DNA of 64,000 bases from Lepeophtheirus salmonis (taxonomy: Eukaryota > Arthropoda > Copepoda > Siphonostomatoida > Caligidae): positions 3,720,001 to 3,784,000 of the forward strand of contig NC_052140.2 of assembly GCF_016086655.4 (NCBI RefSeq), read 5' to 3'. Below, in pieces: positions 34,550 through 45,110 of the stretch. Each line of letters begins with the position of its first letter. The stretch's first letter is position 1. The notes under the pieces are model-generated. The model saw nothing but the letters and a program-made list of their open reading frames with translations. It was not told where the DNA came from and made no database searches. The translations under genes were made by a program, and so were the position numbers.

Positions 34550-35385
34550 ATTATTTGGCTTATCATATGCATCCTTACAACTTAATCAAATTTGCCACAC
34601 ACCCTATCGGTCATTACAGAGCAGGACTATGCCATCTGGTTGGACTATGTCAAAGTTATGGATCCTCTTCCTCTCTGCCTTGACAAGCTGCAGGCCCAGA
34701 ACAAGACCTATATGATATTTTCCCCTCCCCTTCTGCAACATCTAAAGAACCAATTTGTAGGTCTCAAGTCGAACCCAATAGTGGTCTACTGTAAGACAAT
34801 GGTGGCTCATCTTTTGGAGCCGTACAATAGTTATTCGAAGGGGTTTGAGAACAGGTTTGACCACTTTTAAAGTCTTTTCATGACCACAGCCATTCACCCT
34901 TACTACAAAATACCCACTGTTTAATACTTTTGCAAGGAGAATCTGGAATTGGCTGATAATGTTAAGAATCAACTTCTAAAGGAATTGAAAGACAAATGTC
35001 AGAAAATGCAGTTAAGTCCAAGAGCTGGAAAAGTCGTAACTTTTGTGGGGGAGGGGGATGGTGCTGACTATATGTGGTATTCCAGCTCCATTCCAGCTTT
35101 CCAGCACGATACTTATCTGAAGGAGATACTAAGGGTGGGTGTCTCCAGGTGGTAAAAAATCCAGCCTAGCCGTTCCTAGAAAATATCCCCACTTGACTTC
35201 TGTAGGACTTCATTGCAGTCTGGTTGGACTTTTTGTCCAATATAGTAAACTACTACCCTCTTTTGCAGCGTGTGAGGCTCTTTAGTGTGGGCTCAGACAC
35301 TTGGCCACCAAAAAGGTATTCCCTTACCTCCCACAATTTTAAAAATCTAGTCTTATCCAATTTTTATTTCCACCACTGTATATAG
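34550..35385 (+). mobile_element. hAT transposase relic, C-terminal half
   Basis: Plus-strand blocks: LSVITEQDYAIWLDYVKVMD and LCLDKLQAQNKTYM (about 34600-34715), QHLKNQFVGLKSNPIV, ENRFDHF (about 34850), then after a frameshift AIHPYYKIPT (34890-34920), LELADNVKNQLLKELKD (34945-34995) and finally the hAT dimerisation motif CEALFSVGSDTW..KRYSLT (35265-35335). Block order and spacing match BED-type hAT transposases. The N-terminal BED finger and first catalytic block are missing, and several frameshifts break the frame. The 3' edge lies around 35385. Confidence 0.8.
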
Positions 35386-36790
35386 ATATCTTGTGGACAA
35401 GTTGCAATTTTGTATAAGTTGTAAATTGTTTAGTCAAAATCTCCAAGTTGTGACCAAAAATGAGGTAAGGTAATTTAAATATAGGATTTAGTGTACTTTT
35501 GATGAGAATAATTTTATTTTTACATAAATGATCAATATATTGTTATTTTTCACTTATTTTATGAAAATTACTTATTGAGATAATTATTGTTTAGCTCATT
35601 TTATAGTTCAAATACTGACAGTTACATTACGCATAAATAACTTCAATTAATAGTTAGTAATCAGAATGACCCATGTTGTCATTGGATAAGACATTATAAG
35701 TAAAAGAAGTTTCAAATTAAATAAGCAACTTGTACAAAACATATATATGTATTAAGGCGCCAATAATTTCAATTATTGTGAAATGGTAAAAATTTGGAAG
35801 CTGAATGTGTTTCCTTTGATTAAAAAAACGATTCTTAAAGTTTGAAATTTTAATGAATATTTAGCTCACAAGTTTTTGAAATTTACATTTAAAAGAAACA
35901 CCCGATTTTGAAGTAATATTATCCGTATACTACACATTACAGCTTTTAGTAAAGTAAAATAAATTTTTATGGGAATCATTAATTATTTATCTAAAATAGC
36001 TATAATAAACTATTTGAACAAAATTCAAAAGGAAAAACTTTGAATCTCATTATTTTTAGTTTACCACTTAATATATATATTATGATTTTTCTCCTGGGAT
36101 CCTGGGATTTCTCGAAATTTTACAAATATGGGTAATTCCAGGGAAATATTGTTGTGTCCCGAGAAATCTTTCTTTTAAATATTAATTATAGAAACAATTT
36201 TCCAACTTACATTTTATTTTTTCCAAGTGCCATATAATGTTCCGTTTTGTATAAATATTTTCTTTTTTGGGGTTTTTTTCGAACTATGTCGGGGGAGGAA
36301 TTACTATTTTTATCTATATCTAAATAGTCATTTTTATACAAAAAGGTTTATTTTATATTTTCAAAAAGCTTTTTTAATTTTTCGCATTACTTCGTAAATA
36401 GTCCTAAAATTCCGACTGACATCTCAATTTTTCATAATTGAATAATCATATGGTGAGGGGCATCCCCCTCTTCTACCCATAGAGCATCAGCCATAGATTA
36501 CTGGTCGTACTGATATATTTTTTCCCACTTAAGATGTCGTATTTTGTAATACCAGTTCAGATTCATCATTTTCCTGTCACGTCCCTCATGACGATAGCAA
36601 CTTGTTCTAATCCTTGCAGCAGAATTCACCTTCTTAGTTACGTTATAATGGTGAATACATGGATGCTGTATTGTTAGTTATATATTAATATCAAAATGTA
36701 TTAACCCCCCTCGTGGACAAAAAGGGTCTCTACAAAAAATGTTTTATACAAATATTGATCATGTGGTCTTTGTTTAGCCACTTAGTTTAA
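35386..36790. other. No gene recognised; small hairpin at about 36100-36165
   Basis: GGGATTTCTCG (about 36104) and CGAGAAATC (about 36158) are inverted copies around a 45-bp loop, possibly an eroded hAT-type MITE. Related CCCGG-rich blocks occur at 37255-37620 and 38200. Confidence 0.4.
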
Positions 36791-36794
36791 AGAT

Positions 36795-36910
36795 TTGATC
36801 ATATGGACTTACACCGATTAGGTATAAGTAATCACTATAGTATTACAATTACTTCATCTTTTTTAAGAATTGTCTTAAAGTCAATTAATGTACACAATGT
36901 GTACTTCCTT
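36795..36910 (+). repeat. Repeat family H, copy
   Basis: ATGGACTTACACCGATTAgGTATAAGT, CACTATAGTATTACaATTA and AGAATTGTCTTAAAGTCaATTAATGTACA resemble 29485-29590 block by block. Confidence 0.45.
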
Positions 36911-37950
36911 CTGTAGGCACATTGATTTCGAAATAATCATTTCTCCCGAGCGCGTTGTCTACCGAGCTACGTTCCTCCTCTGTATTTAACAAATATAAAA
37001 TCTACAGCTTCATCAAAAGTTAGTTCTTTTATGACCTACTATTTATTATTTTATTTTCGGGTTCAAGCTGATTACGGAATTCACGAGTTCAATTAAAATA
37101 AAACTAATACTGATACAATTGAAGCATTGAAAAATATCGTTCTAACTAGCTTAAAATTTAATATTTTTTCAACAATATAAAAAGTAGTTAAATATCACTG
37201 AATTTATTATTTATAAAAGGTATTCCTTAATTTATAAATTTATATTTCCATGTGATCTCCCCGGAAATGTGAAACTCAAGTGACCCTATTTGATAAAAGT
37301 AACAAAGATGATATTTAGCAAAATTAAATATGGGCCATTCGCCAAATGGGATCTCAGGCCGAAGTTTTTTTTGAGATTATCTAGGAATTGTTCGAGATGA
37401 CAAGTATATGTATCCATACCTAAAGTTGTAGATCAAAATTTTACATATATAAAGAATCCCGCTCTAAAATAATTCCCGAGAAAAAGAGAGACGCAAGTAT
37501 GTACATACGAGTATATATATGAATGAAATAGACATTCCAGAAAAATAATACTCTTTGAAAAGGGATTGTATGATAAGATCATATTCCAACATATACGGAT
37601 CCCGGAAATGTCAAGATCCCCATATTCAATAGAAAATTTAAACTTTTTTAGATTTTAGGAAGAAATAATAAATTTTGAACAAGTTCTACTTAATGCCCTA
37701 CATAATGTTATTATGTAATTTTATCGTTTCTCTGCTATTTGTACACTGATTTCCAGGGTAAAACACCACAATGAATAAATAAATTTTTTTTATCGCTAAA
37801 AATGATAATAAAAACAATCAATAAATAAAAGATCTAACTATTGACAAACACATAAAATTAAATATCTGCCAGTTCCAAAAAAAAAAATCTCATATAGGAA
37901 ATAATTTACTACATGTCTTGACTGATGTTGCAAAATAATGTTTAAACTAC
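36911..37950. other. AT-rich DNA, nothing recognised
   Basis: Scattered CCCGGA/TCCCGG blocks at 37260, 37450 and 37600, but no definable element. Confidence 0.4.
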
Positions 37951-37954
37951 TGTT

Positions 37955-38190
37955 GTATCCTTATATATGACTGAAGACTTTAGTCCCGTCTAGTTCACTC
38001 TCGATCTGGTGCAATACAGTCCTAGAAACTTATAAAGTTCGGTACTGATGACGTCACTTAACTTTATTTCTTCTTTTTTAATAAGTTCTAGTAATGACAT
38101 GGCTGAAGGACTTAGAGTCTTACAGAAGGACATTCCCAAGAACTGATAGGACCAGCTCTAAGACTAGTCTGAAAAATTAAATGCAGGATT
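37955..38190 (-). repeat. Repeat family C (MITE-like), copy 3
   Basis: Inverted relative to 8222-8475: GACTGAAGACTtTAGTCCCGTC at the left, TGACGTCA at 38067 and TAAGACTAGTCTGAAaAAT at the right. Confidence 0.65.
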
Positions 38191-38639
38191 TGCCATGAAA
38201 GCCCGGAAAAAGGATATCCCGGACTCATGAAATCGCTATTTAAATAGAATTATTGTTTTGGAATTTTCTTCTTAGTTTGATAACACAAGCAATGAGGGGG
38301 GAAAAAAAGAAAAAAGTTTATAATACTTCCCCCACTATTTATGCTAGCTTTCTCTTTGTTTTTTTTGTAAGAAAAAATGAATGTTGTTATCATTAGGGTA
38401 CTCTTGAATCTACATATAATTCATTTTTTTTAGTGTTGGAGAAAGATACTTGCTAAAGGACTTTGTTTTTTAGGGATGCTATTATTTGTGAAATAACAAA
38501 TGTGGGATTGTATTACATAAATGAAAAAAACATTTATCATGCCATACATTTGAGATGTCTAATGACCAAAAAACGAAATGTTGTGCAAAATATACATACA
38601 TGTACCCCATTGTTTATTGTTTAAGTAGCTACTTCTCCC
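38191..38639. other. No gene recognised
   Basis: Nothing seen. Confidence 0.4.
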
Positions 38640-38990
38640 TTCTTTTCCACAATTATAGTTGTGAAACATCTGACATTAAATGAATGCGAGACGTTTTGTA
38701 GTTGCAACCTGAATAGTGAACAGTGTTTGCACATTTCCCAAAGCTGTTACTATTATTGTTGATTCCTGAAGGAAGAACATTTAAGTACAAAACAAAAGAC
38801 TCGTCCATAAAAGATGAAGAGTTACACTGATGATTTTTTGAGGAGTTATAAGTTGATGAAGTCGACTCGAGGATCAACATTGCAAAAATTCCTGCCTTTA
38901 TCTTAACTAGATACCGAGTTGAATTCATATTTATTTGGGTGACCTCATAGTTGCTTGCATCCATTCCAATGAAACTTCGTGATAGTTTAG
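38640..38990 (+). repeat. Repeat family A, diverged copy
   Basis: AACCTGAAtaGTGAaCA, ATTCCTGAAGGAAgAACATT, CATAAAAGATgAAGAGTtacACTGAtGATTTtTTGaGGAGTTATAAG, GAGGATCaACATtGcAAaAATT, CATAGTTGCTTGcAtCcatTCcAATGAAAC follow family order. The 103-codon minus frame across it (38653-38964) is antisense to the repeat and not a gene. Confidence 0.6.
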
Positions 38991-39885
38991 AAATAATTAA
39001 ATAACAGCAATAAATGTGGATTCAGTGCACTACTAATTAGACGCAAAAATAATACTATACAAATTGACAGCTGAGAAGAAAATAAGAGTAAATTTTCAAA
39101 ATATACTATTATTTTATAGAAAACTAAACCCATTAAATTCAATTTATATTTTTAAAGAGTTTTGAATGAGTTTTTTCATTAAAATAGACTTCCTTTTGCT
39201 GACAGAAATGCTGCGTTCAAATAATCACAGGAGGCTAATTGTAATATTATTTTTAATTTCTCCATATAAAATCTTTAACCATTGAAAAAAAAATTGAATC
39301 ATTCAATCTAAAGTCTAAATCTAAAAAATTAACAGTTGAATGACTACAGTAACTTAATCAGTCAAATTTTGTATATATTTTTTAACTATCCAATCCATTT
39401 TGCACTCATAAAAATCAATTAGAGTGCTAAAAAGAGTTGTATGAATATAAGAAATATCCATACTTGAAATTATTCTTACCAACTTAACTTAAGCGCTTTT
39501 ATGCAAATTTTGGGAATCAAATTAGTGCACATCCATTTTTGTTGACTTTGCATTTATTATTTTATTGCTACGATATTATCATTTTGTAACTAACGTTTAT
39601 GCATAGGTCCTCATATTCACGAAATCAAAAGGAAAAACAAAATGAAAAAGTTCATTTTTTCCTTCAATTTATTTCCTAAAAAAATTAATGACGTATTTCC
39701 TGTTGAAGTCGATTTTTGTTTATTTTTCTGTATATAATTTTTACACCAAAGCCCAAAACAAGTAAATATAAGAACTACTGCAAAATGAGTAAATTTAAAA
39801 GATGAAAAAAATTACGTTTAGTTTGTGTAATTACAACATCGCGTTGATAAATAAATATATAATCTGTACCTTTTACTAAATCAAA
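38991..39885. other. AT-rich DNA, nothing recognised
   Basis: No coding or repeat signal. Confidence 0.45.
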
Positions 39886-40164
39886 AAATGATTTTGATTT
39901 ATTAACAAATATGCTATTTTTTAAAAATATATATATTTTAGCCTCTCTAAAGAATTGTATCATTAATCTTGTTTATGAATTGCACAATATTTAACAAGAG
40001 GCAGAACAAAATTATAATAACAATAATAGTGATTTGATACTTTGTTATTTCTAATCTACTTTGATACTCGTTAATTACAATTACGTATTATTGTTACAAT
40101 ATATAATACAAAGTGCGGTCGTGGAAATGATTTTGATTTATTAACAAATATGCTATTTTTTAAA
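39886..40164. repeat. Two exact 40-bp direct repeats, 239 bp apart
   Basis: 39886-39925 and 40125-40164 are identical over 40 bases (beginning AAATGATTTTGATTTATT). They enclose 199 bp of unrelated AT-rich DNA. The second copy ends about five bases before the 3' side of the DD41D transposon relic. The repeats are too long for a transposon target duplication, so a local template-switch or repair duplication is more likely. Confidence 0.85.
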
Positions 40165-40169
40165 TGATC

Positions 40170-41340
40170 GTATGTTTATTTCAATGTAAAGAACAACAGT
40201 ATGCCATTAATACTAGAAAACAATATCAGACAAATGGCCGCCACAGCTACGCTTACAGGACTGGATCCTTTTTATGAAATTTTTCATCACCAGATCGCAA
40301 AGTGGCTGTTTTATGTCCTCAATTGCTTCACAAATTCCGTCTTTGATGTCTTAAATTGACGCTGGGCTGTTGGCGTGGACCTTATCTTTCACTAACCCCA
40401 AAGAAAAATGTTGTAATGTGTTAAATCACAAGATCTCAATGGCCAATTGCTTTCACCTTTTCGAGAGATAACACAGTCTGGAAACTTTTCCCGCTAAAGA
40501 ACGATGGTTTTGCTGCTTGTGTGGCATGTAGTGCCATCTTGTTGAAAGTAAACGTTGTCCAGATCAATACCATCCAATTCCAGCCATACAAAACCATTAA
40601 TCATCTCTGAATAGCGCAATCTATTGACGGCAACTGTTGATCTGGCTTCATTTTCGAAAAGGTAAGGTCCAATGACCCTGCTGGACCATAAACCACATCA
40701 AATACTTACATGTTGAGGATGGATAGGCTTTTCAACAATAAATCTTGAGTTTGCCGAGCTCCAGATGCACCAATTTTGCCTGTTGACGTATCCATTGAGG
40801 TGGAAATGGGCCTCATCAGTCAAAATGATTTTTTGATGAAATTCTGGATCATTTGCATGCAATCAGCAAACACACAACGTTGTTGAGGATTGGCCGACAT
40901 GAGTTCTTGTCTTACCTGAGCTTTATCAGCCTTAATAACCAAGTATGTATGCAAAATGCGGTGTCATGACGTTTGTGGAATGCCCAATTCCAAAGAACGA
41001 CGAGAAATGAACAAACCAGGGGTTTCTTCAACACTTTGGGCTACAGCAGCAATATTTTCAGTTTTTCTTGAGCGACGTGAAACAAGTTTTATTCTTCACT
41101 TCACTACCTTTCCCAACAGCTCGAATCTTTCCACCAATTTCTGTATTGCAGTCCGACAAGGTAAATTACTGCAACCCAAAAAAATTTTAGTTTTACGAAC
41201 CGTCTCTGCTAAGTTTTCCTCATTTTTATAGTGAATTTTAATCATTTCAATGCATTGTTGAAGCGTCTATCGTTCCATTTTTATTAATGGCGTAGTTTGT
41301 ACCTGTCAAATGTTAACAAAGTAGAGTAATTATCCCTTTC
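40170..41340 (-). mobile_element. DD41D Tc/mariner-type transposase relic, almost full length
   Basis: Right to left the minus strand encodes CIEMIKIHYKNEENLAETVR (N-terminal HTH region, about 41260-41200), then SRRSRKTENIAAVAQSVEE and SRRSLELGIPQTS, VRQELMSANPQQR, ILTDEAHFHLNGYVNRQNW with the first Asp codon at 40815-40817, and YFQQDGTTCHTS with the second Asp codon at 40536-40538. Next is CDLTHYNIFLWG, where the third catalytic position reads AAC (Asn) at 40410-40412 and a TAG stop follows at 40392. The spacing is exactly 41 residues between positions two and three, which defines the DD41D group. Several frameshifts and stops also break it. Terminal inverted repeats were not found. Confidence 0.85.
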
Positions 41341-41589
41341 ATAACAGAAATTCTGTATTTGAAAATGTGTCTTGATTGTAGGAGTGAAACACTCATGATA
41401 AATAGCAGTTTGAAAACACCAAATTTACTAACATGGCCTTTTCTCTCGTCCAAACAACAAACATTATAAATTACATCAATTCGTTAAATTGAAAGGGAGA
41501 ATGGTTAAGATTTAAAGATTATAATATTGATAATTCAAAAGGATAAATTGCATCTACCCCAATCTACATGATAGATGTATTAAATTTAA
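41341..41589. other. No gene recognised
   Basis: Possible eroded 5' flank of the DD41D element. Confidence 0.35.
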
Positions 41590-41815
41590 GTTCTTATAGT
41601 AATCAGAATAGAATTAATAATTGGGTTCGTAGTAAGTCTTGTGTATGGATTTGATTGATACGGAGTGAGACTTGTGTTCATTTCCTTCACTTCACAGCTC
41701 TTCATATCTAATTTAAGGAAACATCATGAGAGCTAAGCTGCTCTCCTCCAATTCAATTCTTATATTGTCTACTTTACCGTCTTAATTTGGGTTTTTTTTT
41801 AAAACATACTAAGAC
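41590..41815 (+). repeat. Repeat family A, 3' half
   Basis: AATCAGAaTAGAATTaAtaATtGGgttCG, CTTcACTTCACAGCTctTcaTAtCTaAT, ACATCATGAgAGCTAAGCTGCTCTCCTCCAAttCAaTTCTT and TTTTTTTTAAaACATaC follow family order. Confidence 0.7.
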
Positions 41816-43029
41816 TTAAAAACTTATTTATCAGCTTTTAAATAGATTGAACAGTTTTTCATAAGCACCCTGTATATGTAATATGTGCATTTACCTACCT
41901 ATAAAAAATGAACCTTGAATGATCAAAAACATTTTATTAATGGGACTGAAATAATTCATTTAATTGTCGACAAGTAATACATTATTTGCAATTACAAAAA
42001 ATACGAAACTAACAAAGCATGAATAGATAGAAAGCCCAATTCATCTTTGCACAAAAATACAAATATATGTATTTATGTTTGTTTCTCTATTTTAATGCTG
42101 TATTTTTTAAAACAATACATTAACACTACTACAGTATAATTTCTCTCCAGCATATAATTAGAAACAATATTCTTTAAAATATCGATAAAAAAATTTAAGC
42201 AGATCTGGTCAAAAGGGTACTTCATGGTAAAGGACTATTCATACCTCCCCCAAAAACAACCACACTCTATTAATTGCTTTATAGAGAAAGTTAGGGAGTT
42301 AGGAATAGAAAGCCTTCCCTTCTATAATACCAAATATATATATACAGAGTTACGGATTGAAACTTTCTATTGGATTATATTTATTGTTAAACACATTATA
42401 ATGGTCACACATAATTACTAGTCGTATAATTTGATAGATGAGACTTAAAGGTTTTGATAAAAGTGGAGTTTACTTTATTCGTCCTTGAGATGAATAAGTA
42501 AGAACGCCATTGTCAAATAATCATTTATTTAACCTTGCCCAGTAGTTCATTTTGCATAAGAAAAATCCGAGTAGTGAGTCTCAAAACCATATAAAACATT
42601 GATGATCATCTCAAAGAGGAGGAAAAGTATTCAAGGGTTAGGATATCACGGAAGAAATAATGTCGTTGTGATCAACGCTGAAAAGATCCCAATGCCAAAA
42701 GTGAATTCCAATTTCTACATAAGGGTCCTACAGAAACTCATCTTAACTCAGATTAGAGAAAATCATCCGAATAAAGGTTATGCTTGAAAGCAGTAGAAAT
42801 GTCACAAATTATCTTTTAACAACTTTGAAAAGTAAGGTTTTGTCATCTTCATACCGAGATCTCAATCATTTGCATAAATATTTTTTTGGTGGTAATCAAG
42901 GCTAAACTTGGTCATTTCTGCCATCGTAATAATGAAGTGCTCAACAAAATCTATTGGACATTAGTTTGTCGTGACCAGATGCTCAAATTTTGAATAATTA
43001 CTCTTTATTATCATATGTATACTCTAAGT
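41816..43029. other. No firm gene; two short unassigned frames
   Basis: Plus frames at 42224-42421 and 42599-42787 have somewhat protein-like composition (for example RELGIESLPFY) but no motif that I recognise. On the minus strand MAEMTKFSLDYHQKN (about 42920-42880) may be part of the downstream Tc/mariner relic. Confidence 0.3.
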
Positions 43030-43279
43030 AGGAGTTTTCATTTAGAATCCAATTTTCCAGGAATTCTTTTGGATTTAAAACCTACTTTAAGTTTCAGAGA
43101 AATTCCACATTTGAATATTTCATAATATAAGTTCCATAAGTCTATTAATATATGGTTACACAAAATAGGAGTTTTCATTTTGAATCCGATTTTCCAGGAA
43201 TTCTTCTGGGCTTAAACCCTACTTTAAGTTTCCCAGAAATCCCACATTTCAATATTTTATAATATAAGTTCCATAAGTC
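43030..43279. repeat. Direct tandem duplication, two 113-bp copies
   Basis: 43030-43142 and 43167-43279 share sequence from AGGAGTTTTCATTT to GTTCCATAAGTC with roughly ten differences, period 137 bp. The 24-bp spacer is not repeated. It sits within the minus-strand Tc/mariner relic, just after its N-terminal domain. Confidence 0.9.
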
Positions 43280-43563
43280 CTAGGGTGGACTCCCACAGTT
43301 TTAGAAATGTTGGAAGATTATGAATGGGCACGGGCGAGATCAATGATCATCTGTTGATTGGCTTTTTCATCTTTCCCATTGACAAAAGAGCCCATTGTCA
43401 AGAAATAAAAGTTTTTCATCTGCCCTTTGACTACTAATCTGTCGGCATTTTAGAATTAATACCCTAGAGTTGCCATTCTACAGTAGTGCAATATAAGGTG
43501 AAAGACGGTTGAGCACACTATGTTGTTCTTCAAAAATGGAAATAATTTCAATTCGTAACCCTG
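43262..43563 (-). mobile_element. Tc/mariner transposase, 5' end and HTH
   Basis: The terminus reads, on the minus strand, CAGGGTTACGAATTG, beginning at 43563 and flanked by TA at 43564-43565. The same CAGGGTTACGAA terminus ends the relic at 10041. An ATG at 43395-43393 opens MGSFVNGKDEKANQQMIIDL ... SSNISKTVGVHPRTYG, a typical N-terminal helix-turn-helix (one stop inside). The reading is lost where the 113-bp tandem duplication starts. Confidence 0.65.
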
Positions 43564-43565
43564 TA

Positions 43566-43954
43566 TTTACATATTACATATTATGTATATTGGCTACAAA
43601 TACAACCACAAATAAAAATAAGGTCAATTTCCAACCCGCTCTTTTATTGCTTTATATACATATATAAATATATGTCGTATGAAATTACGGATTAAGTATT
43701 TTTGCATAACTTAATTGCTTTATACCCAAAATATTTTTTAATGGCCCTTCTTTTACTCTCATTGATAAAATCGTTATTTTTGAAAGTGTACCTACATTAC
43801 TAGATGTATCTACGTACGTTCTATATACAAGGATATTAAGCAGTAATTACCCTTGTGAAAGTCATATGTAGAGTAGTATAAAATATGACCTGCCGGTACG
43901 TAAAAATTAAACAAAGAGATAAAGGACATATAACAGTACCAATATGAAGAATGT
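43566..43954. other. No gene recognised
   Basis: CTGCCGGTAcgTAAAAA at about 43892 is shared with 47865 (family A 3' flank on the minus strand). Confidence 0.35.
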
Positions 43955-44110
43955 TTGGAAGAGAACAGCTTAGCTGTGTTACATTTCATTAGATTAGCTG
44001 CTAGTAAAAAAAAAAAAATACCCCAAAAGCCCACTCTGTATCTAGCAACGTATTTATTACTCAGATGTCGATCCTCAATTCTACTATGAGTTCAAGGAGG
44101 ACTTACAGTT
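43955..44110 (-). repeat. Repeat family A copy
   Basis: Reversed blocks: GAATGTTTGGAaGAGAaCAGCTTAGCT, ATTAGATtAGCTGC, GATGTCGATCCTCAATTCTACTaTGA. Confidence 0.7.
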
Positions 44111-44575
44111 AGGGATATGAATTTTGAGCGAGCGAGAAGAAAGTGAGAGAGAAACTTATAGTATTCTAGAATGATTTTAGCTGAGAAAATGATTTTCGGC
44201 AATTAAAAGGAAAACCTTCTCTATTTAAAATAACATTAGTGTCTGGAAAATATTATGATTATATTTAAATACATATATATTTATTTCATAATGCGTTTTT
44301 TTATATACATAAAAGATAGGCGAGAATTCTTTTTTCAAGGGGAGGTGTTGACATTACGACAATCTATTTAAAAAGAAAAAGAAATATAACTTACGTTACT
44401 TTGTGTCTTTGGAATGAGAGACACTCAAAAAAAAAAAAAAAAACTAACAATACATTATGTTAATTTTCACTCTCTTTTTTGAGCCGGGAAGTTTCCTTTT
44501 CCTGTCAAAAGACATGCCAAACTCCACAATGAGCTGTTTCTTTAGCATTTTTTTTTTCAAAAGAAGACTTTGCAT
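44111..44575. other. No gene recognised; poly-A run near 44429
   Basis: 44200-44310 resembles 30100-30220. An A-run of about 17 bases starts at about 44429. Confidence 0.4.
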
Positions 44576-44579
44576 TATG

Positions 44580-45110
44580 AAACTGTGATAAATGGATTAA
44601 GGAATTAAATCTGCCTAGTTATTGTATGCAAAGGATTATTTCATCAACTTCCTGAATAGCTGATGGAAGAAATTTTACAGCTCAATTTCAAAGAGACCCA
44701 TGAAACATATTTTTCAGCACTCCATGTAAAGATTGTGGTAAATTATTAAAGACCATTGGGTACACTATCCCAGAAATTCCTCAGTTATATATTCAGAGAT
44801 TATTTATAAATTTAAACTTGAGGGTTCTGGTGGACAATAATTTTAACATAATGACGGCAATAATTCTTTTCGGCTTGTCATGGAATAATAAAGATCATAC
44901 TCCTAAATCTGAAGAAAATGTATTATTAAATGAAAAGGGTTAACTAGCAAAGAATATAACAAATTAAGACCCATAGCTGCAGAGGATATTTGAGTAATTA
45001 AAATTTCAGCAATTGCAAGATACGGAGTGTTCGAAACAAAGATTCTTAAGACGATTGATAATGCATAGTACTGAGCCTCTGATACTATTAAATATAGCTC
45101 ATCAAATTCA
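44580..45110 (+). other. Coding-like relic, unassigned
   Basis: One plus frame remains largely open for about 170 codons with a few stops. It reads CDKWIKELNLPSYCMQRIIS, CKDCGKLLKTIGYTIPEI, QLYIQRLFINLNLRVLVDNN, then NNKDHTPKSEENVLLNEKG. Composition is protein-like (paired Cys, balanced charge) and unlike chance frames in the AT-rich surroundings. I do not recognise the family; a dead transposon or a retrogene fragment are both possible. Confidence 0.3.

Noticed and set aside
38653..38964. 103-codon minus-strand frame
   Set aside because: Entirely within a family A repeat; other A copies do not keep the frame.
39886..40164. 40-bp direct repeats as a transposon target-site duplication
   Set aside because: Cut-and-paste elements duplicate 2-10 bp; 40 bp is far too long, and the enclosed 199 bp has no inverted ends.
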